From assembly GCA_937892735.1 (NCBI GenBank), contig CALBGL010000063.1:1-35380 (forward strand): a stretch of DNA of 35,380 nucleotides, in the 5' to 3' direction. Position 1 is the first letter of the stretch; each line of letters opens with the position of its first letter. The DNA comes from an uncultured Clostridia bacterium (GTDB lineage Bacteria > Bacillota > Clostridia > Lachnospirales > Bianqueaceae). This document shows, piece after piece, positions 16,282 through 24,360 of this stretch. The notes under the pieces were generated by a model. The model was not told the origin of the DNA, searched no databases, and saw only the letters and a program-made list of their open reading frames with translations. Both the position numbers and the translations under genes were made by a program.

Positions 16282-17325
16282 ATGAGACGGCAAGACTTTT
16301 ATTATGACCTGCCGGAAGAACTCATCGCGCAGGTCCCATTAGCAGATCGTTCGGCTTCGCGGCTTCTTGTACTGGATAAGAAGACAGGGGCCATAGAACA
16401 TAAGCATTTTCGGGATCTGCTCCAATATCTCAGGCCGCATGATTGCCTGATTTTGAATGATACGCGTGTCATGCCGGCCCGACTTCTGGGAGAGCGAGAA
16501 GATACCGGAACGCATGTAGAACTTCTGCTGCTGCGCCGATGCCAGGAAGGGCAATATGGCGAGGGCATGTGCTGGGAAGTACTGGTTCATCCGGGAAGAC
16601 GTGTACGACCGGGGCATAGGTTGACATTCGGAGACGGACGTCTTCGAGCGGAGGTGCTCAGTATCGTAGATGGTGGAAATCGCGTCGTACATTTCGAGTT
16701 TGAAGGCGTATTCGAAGAGGTGCTGGATCAACTGGGAGAAATGCCGTTGCCTCCTTATATTCATGAAAAACTGCAGGATAGGGAGAGATATCAGACGGTA
16801 TATGCTAAAGAAGAAGGATCCGCGGCGGCTCCTACGGCCGGGTTGCATTTTACCCAGGAATTATTAGGTGAAATTCGAGCTGCAGGAGTAGAAATTGGTT
16901 TTCTGACGCTACATGTCGGTTTGGGAACCTTCCGTCCGGTAAAGGAAGAGGAAATTGAAGATCATGAGATGCATTCGGAATTCTGTATACTCAGTGAGGA
17001 AACGGCAGAGCTGATTCAACGTTGTAAGGCGCAGGGTGGTCGTGTGATTGCGGTGGGTACCACATCTTGTAGGACGTTGGAGAGTATGGCGGACGAGAAT
17101 GGAATCTTGCACGCGGGAAGTAAGTGGACCGATATTTTTATTTATCCTGGATATACATTTCGCGTGATGGATGGACTCATTACTAATTTTCATTTGCCGG
17201 AATCCACGTTGATCATGTTGGTCAGCGCATTAGCGGGCAGAGAACATGTCTTGGAGGCCTATCGCCAGGCAGTGGAACTTCGGTATCGCTTCTTTAGTTT
17301 TGGAGACGCCATGCTCATCGTGTGA
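16282..17325 (+). CDS. queA: S-adenosylmethionine:tRNA ribosyltransferase-isomerase
   Basis: A 347-residue QueA, full length for the family. Signature stretches are present throughout: FYYDLPEELIAQ at the start, ILNDTRVMPARLLG, AAPTAGLHFT and GTTSCRTLES. It transfers the ribosyl group of SAM to preQ1 in tRNA to form epoxyqueuosine. The start lies 2 nt after the thrC stop with a weak ribosome binding site, so translation probably depends on coupling. The usual partner tgt is not in this window; a terminator follows at once. Confidence 0.95.
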   Translation: MRRQDFYYDLPEELIAQVPLADRSASRLLVLDKKTGAIEHKHFRDLLQYLRPHDCLILNDTRVMPARLLGEREDTGTHVELLLLRRCQEGQYGEGMCWEVLVHPGRRVRPGHRLTFGDGRLRAEVLSIVDGGNRVVHFEFEGVFEEVLDQLGEMPLPPYIHEKLQDRERYQTVYAKEEGSAAAPTAGLHFTQELLGEIRAAGVEIGFLTLHVGLGTFRPVKEEEIEDHEMHSEFCILSEETAELIQRCKAQGGRVIAVGTTSCRTLESMADENGILHAGSKWTDIFIYPGYTFRVMDGLITNFHLPESTLIMLVSALAGREHVLEAYRQAVELRYRFFSFGDAMLIV

Positions 17326-17334
17326 TGAAAAGAG

Positions 17335-17374
17335 AACCCGCAAAAGTGCAAGGCAGCGCTTTTGCGGGTTTTAT
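17335..17374 (+). terminator. Bidirectional terminator between queA and the histidine kinase gene
   Basis: AACCCGCAAAAGTGC (17335-17349) pairs with GCGCTTTTGCGGGTT (17356-17370) and is followed by TTTATT. The 3' arm abuts the stop codon of the convergent kinase gene, so one hairpin serves both strands. Confidence 0.85.
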
Positions 17375-18267
17375 TCTGATCTTTTTGGAAAACACAGCGT
17401 AATCACAAGACAGCCCTGTTGATATTGAGCGCCTATGGAGCCATATAAACGTTTCGTCAGTGTTTTGGCAATGGAGAGTCCCAAACCTGTCGCGTAGTCC
17501 GCATTTTCTACGGTATAAAATCGGTCGAACAGTTTGCCAACCTGTACAGCGTCCAGCGCGGCCGCATGATTGCGGAAAGTCATGTTTCCATCGGCGTCCA
17601 GTGTCACGATGATATCTCCATCGCTGTATTTTAGAACATTGCTTACGATGTTTCCTAAAATACGGCTCAAGCAGGAAGAATCCAGTGAACGTATGACACG
17701 AGAGTCCGGCAGGTGGATCTCCGGTTGAATGTTCTTTTGATGGAAGGCACCATAAAAGGACAAGAGCGAGTCTTCCAAAACCCGTCCAAGATCCGTGTCT
17801 CGAAAGATCAAGTCGTGATCAGAGGGCAGAATGAGATAGCGAAAGAGTTCTTCGGTAAGATCTGTCATGGCTTCCGCCCTTCCACGAATTTGCTGGAGAT
17901 ATCGCCGGATTTCCGAAAGATCGTCGGTGGTTTCCAAGAGATCCAGATATCCGTAAATCGCTGTCAGAGGAGTACGCAGGTCATGAGAGATATGGGTCAC
18001 GGCTTCGCGTAAAGACTGATCTCCCTGCTGAAAACGCCAACGCTCTTCTCGAAGAAGGGCGAGCTGAGAGTTCAGACAGGAAGCCAGATCCCGCATTGCA
18101 CCATCTCTGCTGGGGATATCCAGCAGCGTATTGGTCTCGTGTTCCAGACGATACGTCAGACCCTCTTTCAATCGGAAGGCAGACCGGCGCAGCAGAAAAA
18201 TCTTGATCACGGAAAACACCAGAACGAAAGAGAGGATGGCCGCGATGACCCATAACCAAAACATCAT
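17371..18267 (-). CDS. Sensor histidine kinase
   Basis: A 298-residue kinase with one N-terminal membrane helix (MFWLWVIAAILSFVLVF), a HAMP-like linker, the H-box HISHDLRTPLTAIYGYLD (phosphoryl acceptor His 95), N-box GNIVSNVLKYS and G2 box GLGLSIA. The G1 box is degenerate (NHAAAL), as in other small peptide-sensing kinases of Firmicutes. It has almost no extracellular domain, so sensing is probably intramembrane or through the ABC partner. ATG 18267 follows the permease stop by 4 nt; the Shine-Dalgarno AAAGGA is about 14 nt away, so the exact start is uncertain. It pairs with the response regulator at the other end of the operon. Confidence 0.85.
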   Translation of the reverse strand: MMFWLWVIAAILSFVLVFSVIKIFLLRRSAFRLKEGLTYRLEHETNTLLDIPSRDGAMRDLASCLNSQLALLREERWRFQQGDQSLREAVTHISHDLRTPLTAIYGYLDLLETTDDLSEIRRYLQQIRGRAEAMTDLTEELFRYLILPSDHDLIFRDTDLGRVLEDSLLSFYGAFHQKNIQPEIHLPDSRVIRSLDSSCLSRILGNIVSNVLKYSDGDIIVTLDADGNMTFRNHAAALDAVQVGKLFDRFYTVENADYATGLGLSIAKTLTKRLYGSIGAQYQQGCLVITLCFPKRSE

Positions 18268-18271
18268 GATA

Positions 18272-19102
18272 TTATCGAATGTCCTTTCTATAGAATATCC
18301 AGATGCCGAGTCCGGTACAGATTCCGCCAATGAAGAGAGAGTAGAGCGGAAGGGGCCAAAAAGGACTGGGCAATTGTGAAGAACTGGTCAGTTGCAGTGT
18401 CTGTCCGCCAGGAATACTGTCATAGAGGAATTCATAAATTTCTCGCGTTGTACCTTCCAGATAATTGGGATTGGGGACCTCTTCTTCTGTCATTCCCGTT
18501 TCTGTCATATACACATTAGAATAGACCGGCGGTTCGGAGAGCCTGGCGCTGATATAGACACCAGCAAAAAGCAGGAGGAAGGCGAAGAGCAAACTGATGA
18601 CAGCATTCACGGCCTTGTTTTGACAAAGAAGGGCAATCAGCGTAAAAATACTGGAATACGCAATGATCAGTCCCAGATGTCCTAGAAGAAGGAACAGAAT
18701 ATCCTGGACAGAACTCTGAAAACCATTCAGCAGAGGGAGTCCGATTAGGATGCCGAAAAAGAGAGAAAGCAGGCATAGGATCAAACCGGCTGAGACAGAG
18801 AGAATCCAGAGGGATACATAAACAGCCAGGCGGCTGTGCCCTACCACGAGTTTGTTGCGAAGAGTACCATCACTGTATTCGGTACCAATGAATAGACTGG
18901 TAAAGATAGAGTGAAGGATACCATAAAAGACAATATATCCATAGAGTGCATCTTCTAAGGAAGCAGCAATGCCATAGACGGCCAAGTTATAATAGTTCTG
19001 CAGTTGACACAGCACAGCATATCCTACCATGAAAGCGGCACATAGCCAGAACGTTTTGCTTCTCCAGAGCCTGGCAAAATGAGCAGATAGCAGGTTATTC
19101 AT
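18272..19102 (-). CDS. ABC-2 type transporter permease (lantibiotic-immunity-like)
   Basis: A 276-residue membrane protein with six predicted helices and the two-block layout of ABC-2 permeases (a long helix pair, GTEYSDGTLRNKLVVGHSR motif typical of the family, then four helices with a Pro/Thr-rich extracellular loop around 195-250). The start at 19102 has GGAGG 8 nt upstream and overlaps the ATPase stop by 8 nt. With the ATPase it should form an exporter or immunity complex against membrane-active peptides (inferred from layout with two-component genes). The substrate is unknown. Confidence 0.82.
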   Translation of the reverse strand: MNNLLSAHFARLWRSKTFWLCAAFMVGYAVLCQLQNYYNLAVYGIAASLEDALYGYIVFYGILHSIFTSLFIGTEYSDGTLRNKLVVGHSRLAVYVSLWILSVSAGLILCLLSLFFGILIGLPLLNGFQSSVQDILFLLLGHLGLIIAYSSIFTLIALLCQNKAVNAVISLLFAFLLLFAGVYISARLSEPPVYSNVYMTETGMTEEEVPNPNYLEGTTREIYEFLYDSIPGGQTLQLTSSSQLPSPFWPLPLYSLFIGGICTGLGIWIFYRKDIR

Positions 19103-20009
19103 GGATGTCACCTCCGATCAGACGGATATAATAGCTTTCCAGGCTTTCATCCTGTTCCTGCAGAGAGATCACTTGACAATCTTGAGAAGATAGGGCTTCT
19201 ACCAATTGAGAAACACTGATCGTATGATAGATTCTGGCGGAATGAAGAGATAGAATTTCATATTCGATTTTCATGGCATCCAAAACACGTGCCAGCACGG
19301 TGGTATCAGAGACTTCGACCTGGATATATTTTCGGCATATGTTTTCCAAATCCTGCGCACTGATTTCCTGAATGATATGCCCCTTGTCGATAAAACCGTA
19401 ATGAGTAGCGAGTCTGGATAATTCATCCAGAATATGACTGGAAATCAGAAATGTGATCTGCTGTTCTCGATTTAGACGAAGGATCAGTTCTCGCATTTCG
19501 ATAATGCCCTGAGGATCCAGACCATTGATGGGCTCGTCAAGAACCAGAAAGTCTGGATCACCAGCTAAGGCCAGGGCAATACCTAAGCGCTGGCGCATGC
19601 CTAAAGAAAAGTTTTTTGCTTTCTTCTTACCGGTCTGCGAGAGGCCGACGGTTTCGAGAAGCGCGGGAATTCCTTCAAAAGAGGGAAGCCCCAGGATACG
19701 GTATTGTTCTCGGATGTTTTGTTCCGCAGTCATCTCTCCATAAATAGACGGTGTTTCGACAACCGCGCCCATGCGTCTGCGCGAACGGATGATACCCCGG
19801 TCGGTATAGGATATTCCGTATAGATGGTAAGTACCGGCGCTGGGACGCTGCAGACCGCAGATCAGCCGGATCAGAGTGGTTTTGCCAGCGCCGTTCTTAC
19901 CGACGAAACCATAGATCGCCCCTTTGGGTACATGCATGACGCAATCCTGGAGAGCTTTGAAGTGCTTGTATTGCTTGCTGAGCCCTGACGTTTCTAAAAC
20001 ATATTCCAT
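19095..20009 (-). CDS. ABC transporter ATP-binding protein (peptide export/immunity type)
   Basis: A 304-residue ATPase with Walker A GKNGAGKT (37-44), a signature motif in the relaxed form FSLGMRQRLG, Walker B FLVLDEP and a C-terminal extension of about 80 residues as in BcrA/NatA-type subunits. AGGGAGG precedes the ATG. It energises the permease encoded just downstream. It lies 131 nt after the response-regulator gene, and that gap holds its own promoter and four CTTGAC repeats. Confidence 0.9.
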   Translation of the reverse strand: MEYVLETSGLSKQYKHFKALQDCVMHVPKGAIYGFVGKNGAGKTTLIRLICGLQRPSAGTYHLYGISYTDRGIIRSRRRMGAVVETPSIYGEMTAEQNIREQYRILGLPSFEGIPALLETVGLSQTGKKKAKNFSLGMRQRLGIALALAGDPDFLVLDEPINGLDPQGIIEMRELILRLNREQQITFLISSHILDELSRLATHYGFIDKGHIIQEISAQDLENICRKYIQVEVSDTTVLARVLDAMKIEYEILSLHSARIYHTISVSQLVEALSSQDCQVISLQEQDESLESYYIRLIGGDIHE

Positions 20010-20036
20010 ATATATTGCCTCCCTTTCTCAAAATGG

Positions 20037-20065
20037 AATATAACGTGGATGCACGGAAAATACAA
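20037..20065 (-). promoter_or_regulatory. Promoter of the ABC ATPase-permease-kinase genes
   Basis: On the minus strand TTGTAT (20065-20060) and TATATT (20042-20037) are 17 bp apart. The -35 is imperfect, as expected for an activator-dependent promoter. The CTTGAC repeats begin 39 bp further upstream. Confidence 0.55.
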
Positions 20066-20103
20066 TCCCATTTTGTGCATCGACGCCAGTATATCGAAAA
20101 AGA

Positions 20104-20144
20104 GTCAAGAAACCAGTCAAGAAAATCGTCAAGATTTCGTCAAG
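20104..20144 (-). repeat. Four direct CTTGAC repeats, candidate response-regulator binding array
   Basis: GTCAAG occurs on the plus strand at 20104, 20116, 20128 and 20139, that is CTTGAC on the coding strand of the operon, with periods of 12, 12 and 11 bp (about one helical turn). OmpR/PhoB-type regulators bind such direct repeats. The array overlaps the last codons of the response-regulator gene and lies upstream of the ABC promoter. Confidence 0.6.
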
Positions 20145-20799
20145 ATGCATCGAGCCGAAAACCGATGCCCCAGACTGCTTCGATATAATCCTTGCCGCCG
20201 GCATCCCGCAACTTTTTGCGCAGATTACTTACATGTTGCTTTAGAGAATGATCGGTGCAATCCGGCGTATCCAGGCTGATGCGCTCCAGTAAGACGCTCT
20301 TGGATATGGCTTGTCCCGCGTTTTGCAGAAGGACCTTTAGGATGGCGTATTCTGTAGGAGTCAAGTGAACAGGATGGTCGGCTACGATTACCTCTCGGGA
20401 GAGGAGGTCGAGGCTCAGATTTCCTTGTCGAAGCTGGTCTACGGCCGCGGCAGGGGGTCTAAGTTGTACCGTGATCCGGGCCAGTAATTCCTGAATATGA
20501 AAGGGCTTTGTAATATAGTCTGCAGCACCAGCCAGAAGAACTTGTACTTTATCGTCAATATCTGCCTTGGCGCTGAGGACGATCACAGGAATTCTCTTTA
20601 TATGGGGCAGAACCTCTTCACCGCGAAGTCCTGGCAGCATGAGATCCAGAAGAACGAGATCTGGATGATGGTGATCCAGCAGATAGAGAGCTTCTGTGCC
20701 GGAATAGGCCCTCAGCACACCGTAGCCTGCCTTGCGCAGAGCTTCCTCCAGCATATTGCCGATATGGATGTCATCATCAATGATTCCGATTGTTTTCAT
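20140..20799 (-). CDS. OmpR-family response regulator
   Basis: A 219-residue two-domain regulator. The receiver domain starts MKTIGIIDDD, has the phospho-acceptor Asp 52 in LVLLDLMLPG and the conserved Lys in LSAKADIDDK. The C-terminal winged helix carries LTPTEYAILKVLLQNAGQ and the DxSLKQHVSNLRKKL recognition helix. Start 20799 is fixed by homology and by GGAG 8 nt upstream; a longer frame reaches back into the MerR gene but is only its shadow. It overlaps the MerR gene by 23 nt. It likely binds the CTTGAC array at the end of its own gene. Confidence 0.92.
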   Translation of the reverse strand: MKTIGIIDDDIHIGNMLEEALRKAGYGVLRAYSGTEALYLLDHHHPDLVLLDLMLPGLRGEEVLPHIKRIPVIVLSAKADIDDKVQVLLAGAADYITKPFHIQELLARITVQLRPPAAAVDQLRQGNLSLDLLSREVIVADHPVHLTPTEYAILKVLLQNAGQAISKSVLLERISLDTPDCTDHSLKQHVSNLRKKLRDAGGKDYIEAVWGIGFRLDAS

Positions 20800-21283
20800 G
20801 GGCGTCTCCCGTGGTTTTCCCGAAATGGGATTTGGATGGAAGCTGGTGAAGCAGTTGGTAGGCATCCCGAAAATCAGAGGGAATTTCATCGGGAGATAGA
20901 TGTTCCAAGACAGTCGTTGTGCCATCCTTCTGCGCTTTTTCATAGTACCAACATTTATAATCCAGAATCGATAAGGTCTGACATAAAGATTCGATTTGGG
21001 TACGGACTTCGGTCCGCCGCTGTTCAAACATTTGTTTGCGTTCAGCAATCGTACTGTCTCCCTGCTGGGTCAACTGCAGGTATACGCGGATATCCTTGAG
21101 CTGCATACCGGCCTTCTTGAGGCATTCAATGATTAAGAGCCATTCGTAATCCTGCTGTTCGAAGACGCGGTTTCCGCCCGGAGAACGTTTGATGGGGGGT
21201 AAAAGTCCCTCTTTATCATAATATCGCAGAGTGGAAGGAGCCACGCCAAGCATTTGCGCGATTTCGCTGATGGTATATGTCAT
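20777..21283 (-). CDS. MerR-family transcriptional regulator
   Basis: A 168-residue regulator with an N-terminal MerR winged helix (YTISEIAQMLGVAPSTLRYYDKEGLLPP), a second helix pair and a long dimerising coiled coil at about 80-115. No metal-binding Cys pair is seen, so it is closer to the drug- or stress-sensing MerR relatives. It is first in the operon and its 3' end overlaps the response-regulator start, so a MerR sensor and a two-component system are produced together. Confidence 0.9.
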   Translation of the reverse strand: MTYTISEIAQMLGVAPSTLRYYDKEGLLPPIKRSPGGNRVFEQQDYEWLLIIECLKKAGMQLKDIRVYLQLTQQGDSTIAERKQMFEQRRTEVRTQIESLCQTLSILDYKCWYYEKAQKDGTTTVLEHLSPDEIPSDFRDAYQLLHQLPSKSHFGKTTGDAHENNRNH

Positions 21284-21306
21284 ATTTTCTTCGCCTCTTT
21301 TCTTTT

Positions 21307-21324
21307 GAAGTGAAATCCAACTTC
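21307..21324 (-). promoter_or_regulatory. Inverted repeat in the merR leader
   Basis: GAAGT (21307-21311) and ACTTC (21320-21324) flank an 8-bp spacer just downstream of the merR -10 element. It could be the autoregulatory site, though MerR proteins usually bind in the promoter spacer. Confidence 0.3.
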
Positions 21325-21327
21325 TAT

Positions 21328-21356
21328 ATTATAACAAAATCCTGGTAGACTGTAAA
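21328..21356 (-). promoter_or_regulatory. Promoter of the merR-rr-ABC-kinase operon
   Basis: On the minus strand TTTACA (21356-21351) and a perfect TATAAT (21333-21328) are 17 bp apart. The leader to the ATG at 21283 is about 40 nt. Confidence 0.75.
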
Positions 21357-21428
21357 GAGAAGAGCTGTATCCTCCTGTTAGTTCGATGGGATCGGACAAA
21401 TGGAAGAAGTCCGTATACTTGTGCTTAA

Positions 21429-21445
21429 AATACAGAAACTGTATT
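21429..21445. promoter_or_regulatory. Perfect 7-3-7 palindrome before the IbrA-like gene
   Basis: AATACAG-AAA-CTGTATT is a perfect inverted repeat 25 bp before the start codon of the IbrA-like gene, where an operator would overlap its promoter. No strong sigma-A promoter is seen for this gene (TTGTGC with TATTCG at 17 bp is the best, and the palindrome covers that spacer). Confidence 0.4.
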
Positions 21446-21470
21446 CGAGAGACAGGTGGGAGGGAAAGGG

Positions 21471-22829
21471 ATGGATAAAAAATATCTGGATATCAATGTT
21501 TACGAGGCGCTGCAGAAGCGATTTGATTTTATTTTTCAGGAATTCACCCATATTCTGGTTTCTTTTAGCGGAGGAAAGGACAGCGGTCTGCTGCTGGATC
21601 TTCTGATGGAATATCGAAGGACACATGGAATTTCCCAAAAGATCGGGGTTTTTCATCAGGATTTTGAGGCGCAGTATTCGTATACGACGCAATATGTAGA
21701 GGAAACTTTTGAACGATACCTGGATCAGATCGAACCCTATTGGGTGTGCTTGCCGATGGCCGTACGTACTGCGGTGAGCCAGTATGAGATGTTCTGGTAT
21801 CCATGGGACGATCAGAAGGAGGAACTTTGGGTGCGTCCTATGCCGCAGAAACCCTATGTGATTCATCGGGGAAATAATCCATTTTGGTTATACCGTTATA
21901 AGATGCATCAGGAAGATCTGGCCAAGCAGTTTAATCGGTGGTATCATCTGAGTCATGGAGGCGGCAAGACGATCTGTCTGTTGGGAATCCGAGCGAGTGA
22001 ATCTGCCAATCGATATCAGGGAATCTTGAAGAATCGGAAAGGATATCAGGGAACTTGTTGGATCACGAAAGAGTTTAAAGATGTATGGGTGGGTATGCCG
22101 ATGTACGATTGGAATTTGAACGACGTATGGAAGGCAATTGCGCAGCATCACTTCTCGTATAATAAAATATACGATATGTATTATAAGGCTGGGATAAAAC
22201 CTTATCAAATGCGGGTAGCCTCGCCCTTTAACGAGTATGCGGCAGAAAGTCTGAACCTGTATCGTGTGATAGAGCCGAAGACGTGGACGAAGTTGGTGGG
22301 ACGAGTACAGGGCGCGAACTTCACGGCTCTTTATACGAAAAACAAAGTGGCAGGGTACCGGAAACTCCGGCTGCCGCCAGGGCATACCTGGCGTTCCTAT
22401 ACCTACTTTTTGCTGGAGACACTGCCGCCGAATCTACGCAAGCAGTATATGGAGAAGTTTAAGACTTCTATTCGATTCTGGCACACGGTAGGTGGAGGAT
22501 TATCCGAAAAAACGATTCGGGAACTCGAAGAGAAAGGGTACCGCATCCGAAGGAATGGGATTTCGAATTACACGAAGTTCCCGAAATCCAGGATTATTTT
22601 TGAGGGAAAAATTCCGGATGATACGGATGATATTTCTTCGACGAAAGACATACCCAGTTGGAAGAGAATGTGCTATTGCATCTTGACGAACGATCACATG
22701 TGCCGTTCCATGGGATTTGGTCTGAGCAGACAGCAGCAGAGGCGCGTTGACAGCTTGCGGAAGAAATACCAGAATATAATTAAGAATTGCACATCCTCTG
22801 AAACGATTGACGAGGATATAAAGAGATGA
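21471..22829 (+). CDS. PAPS-reductase-family protein with DUF3440 (IbrA-like)
   Basis: A 452-residue protein of the adenine-nucleotide alpha-hydrolase superfamily. The PP-loop SGGKDSG is at 33-39, followed by the FHQDFEAQYSYTT stretch and the LLGIRASESANRY motif seen in PAPS reductases, then a long DUF3440 region. The best-known relative is IbrA of E. coli, which acts with the ParB-like IbrB as a regulator of surface proteins and sits on mobile elements. No ibrB/ParB-like gene is next to it here; it is flanked by a merR-led operon and an amylase gene. The start at 21471 follows GGGAGGG by 6 nt. Whether it binds PAPS, ATP or nucleic acid is unknown. Confidence 0.82.
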   Translation: MDKKYLDINVYEALQKRFDFIFQEFTHILVSFSGGKDSGLLLDLLMEYRRTHGISQKIGVFHQDFEAQYSYTTQYVEETFERYLDQIEPYWVCLPMAVRTAVSQYEMFWYPWDDQKEELWVRPMPQKPYVIHRGNNPFWLYRYKMHQEDLAKQFNRWYHLSHGGGKTICLLGIRASESANRYQGILKNRKGYQGTCWITKEFKDVWVGMPMYDWNLNDVWKAIAQHHFSYNKIYDMYYKAGIKPYQMRVASPFNEYAAESLNLYRVIEPKTWTKLVGRVQGANFTALYTKNKVAGYRKLRLPPGHTWRSYTYFLLETLPPNLRKQYMEKFKTSIRFWHTVGGGLSEKTIRELEEKGYRIRRNGISNYTKFPKSRIIFEGKIPDDTDDISSTKDIPSWKRMCYCILTNDHMCRSMGFGLSRQQQRRVDSLRKKYQNIIKNCTSSETIDEDIKR

Positions 22830-22841
22830 TATACTCATCTC
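22823..22841 (+). other. Small hairpin at the end of the IbrA-like gene
   Basis: GAGATGA-TATAC-TCATCTC forms a perfect 7-bp stem that includes the stop codon. Only GTTCTAT follows, so it is at best a weak terminator; the amylase gene starts 32 nt later. Confidence 0.4.
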
Positions 22842-22872
22842 GTTCTATAGAGGGTTGGGAAGGAGGATGAAG

Positions 22873-24345
22873 ATGGGGCAGCAGACGATATTGCAATGTT
22901 TTGAATGGTATCTGCCTGCGAATCAGTGTTTATGGCGTAGGCTGTCTAAACAAGCGCCGATGCTCAGAAAACTGGGAATCACATCGGTCTGGCTTCCACC
23001 TGCTTATAAAGGGGCTGCCGGAAATCAGGATGTAGGGTATGGTGTATATGATACCTATGATCTGGGCGAATTTGATCAGAAGGGGTCTGTCGCGACCAAA
23101 TATGGGACGCGTGATGAATATCTTCAGGCGGTGAAGGCGCTGCAGCAGGCCGGACTCTCGGTACTTGCAGATATCGTATTCAATCATAGAATGGGAGCAG
23201 ATGAAACAGAGCTGGTAAGGGCAGTACAGGATGCGGGCAATGATCGGTACCAGACCATCGGCTCGGAGGAAACCATTTCGGCCTGGACGAAGTTCACATT
23301 TCCAGGTAGAAAGGGAAAGTATTCGGATTTTGTCTGGGACTGGACCTGTTTTGATGGAACAGATTGGGATCAGCGGAAGAAAAAGAATGCGATTTACCTT
23401 TTTGAGGGGAAGAACTGGGACAGTGGCGTGGATACGGAAAATGTGAATTACGATTATCTCATGGGGGCAGATTTGGATCTATCCAATCCGACGGTTGTAG
23501 AAGAATTGAAGAATTGGGGACGGTGGTATCTTCGTACCGTGGGAATGGATGGTTTTCGACTGGATGCAGTGAAGCATATCAACCGAGATTTCTATACCGA
23601 TTGGTTGACTACGCTTCGCCGGGAGAGTGGTCAGGACCTTTTCGCGGTGGGAGAATACTGGAGTCAGGATGTGACAAAGCTGACAGACTATATTCGGGGA
23701 GGAGGCGGCTGTATGTCTCTTTTTGATGTCCCTTTGCATTTTCATCTGCATCAGGCTTCCAGAAGCGGTGGACAGTATCCCATGGATCAATTGTTGGTCG
23801 GTACGCTGGCAGAGCGTGATGATGAGCATGCCGTATTATTCGTAGACAATCACGATACGCAGCCGGGACAGGCGCTCTCCTCCTGGGTGGACGGCTGGTT
23901 TAAGTCGATTGCCTATGCCCTGATCTTATTGCGGGGTGTGGGAGTGCCCTGTGTTTTTTGGGGAGATCTATTTGGAATTCCGCATGACGGGATCGCACCC
24001 GTCCCGGAACTGTCTCTTTTCTTACATATAAAAGAGCATATAGCCTATGGGGAAAGGCATGATTACTTTGACGATGCCAATGTGGTCGGGTTTACTCGGG
24101 AGGGAGATCCGCAGCGGCCTGAGTCTGGTCTCGCGGTTATTTTTTCTGATGGAGCCGGAGGAAGTAAACGGATGTATGTAGGAAAAAGAATGAGCGGCCG
24201 ATATTTTGTGGACAGCACCAGAAAAACACAGGGATGTGTGCGGATTGACGAGGAAGGGTACGGGCTTTTTCAGGTCAATGGCGGCGCGGTGGCCGTGTGG
24301 GTAACCCGTGAAGCCGCGAATCAATTGTTTATAGAAGGACTATAA
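22873..24345 (+). CDS. Cytoplasmic alpha-amylase (GH13, AmyA/AmyS type)
   Basis: A 490-residue GH13 enzyme of the liquefying/cytoplasmic subfamily, with no signal peptide. The catalytic triad is Asp 231 in DGFRLDAVKHI (nucleophile), Glu 261 in FAVGEYW (acid/base) and Asp 328 in FVDNHDTQ. Conserved VLADIVFNHR is region I, and the C-terminal beta domain is complete. It hydrolyses internal alpha-1,4 bonds of glycogen or imported maltodextrin in the cytoplasm. AGGAGG ends directly at an ATG at 22867; the ATG at 22873 has proper 6-nt spacing and is preferred. It is followed 15 nt later by an unrelated ABC pair. Confidence 0.92.
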   Translation: MGQQTILQCFEWYLPANQCLWRRLSKQAPMLRKLGITSVWLPPAYKGAAGNQDVGYGVYDTYDLGEFDQKGSVATKYGTRDEYLQAVKALQQAGLSVLADIVFNHRMGADETELVRAVQDAGNDRYQTIGSEETISAWTKFTFPGRKGKYSDFVWDWTCFDGTDWDQRKKKNAIYLFEGKNWDSGVDTENVNYDYLMGADLDLSNPTVVEELKNWGRWYLRTVGMDGFRLDAVKHINRDFYTDWLTTLRRESGQDLFAVGEYWSQDVTKLTDYIRGGGGCMSLFDVPLHFHLHQASRSGGQYPMDQLLVGTLAERDDEHAVLFVDNHDTQPGQALSSWVDGWFKSIAYALILLRGVGVPCVFWGDLFGIPHDGIAPVPELSLFLHIKEHIAYGERHDYFDDANVVGFTREGDPQRPESGLAVIFSDGAGGSKRMYVGKRMSGRYFVDSTRKTQGCVRIDEEGYGLFQVNGGAVAVWVTREAANQLFIEGL

Positions 24346-24360
24346 AGGAGGGGATTCGAT

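Noticed and set aside
20104..20144. Short CRISPR-like or tandem repeat array (four GTCAAG)
   Set aside because: The units are 6 bp with spacers of 5-6 bp, far below CRISPR dimensions, and their position before an ABC promoter fits a regulator-binding site.
21378..21866. 162-codon minus-strand open frame across the start of the IbrA-like gene
   Set aside because: It overlaps a convincing PP-loop protein and the merR promoter, and its product is not domain-like.
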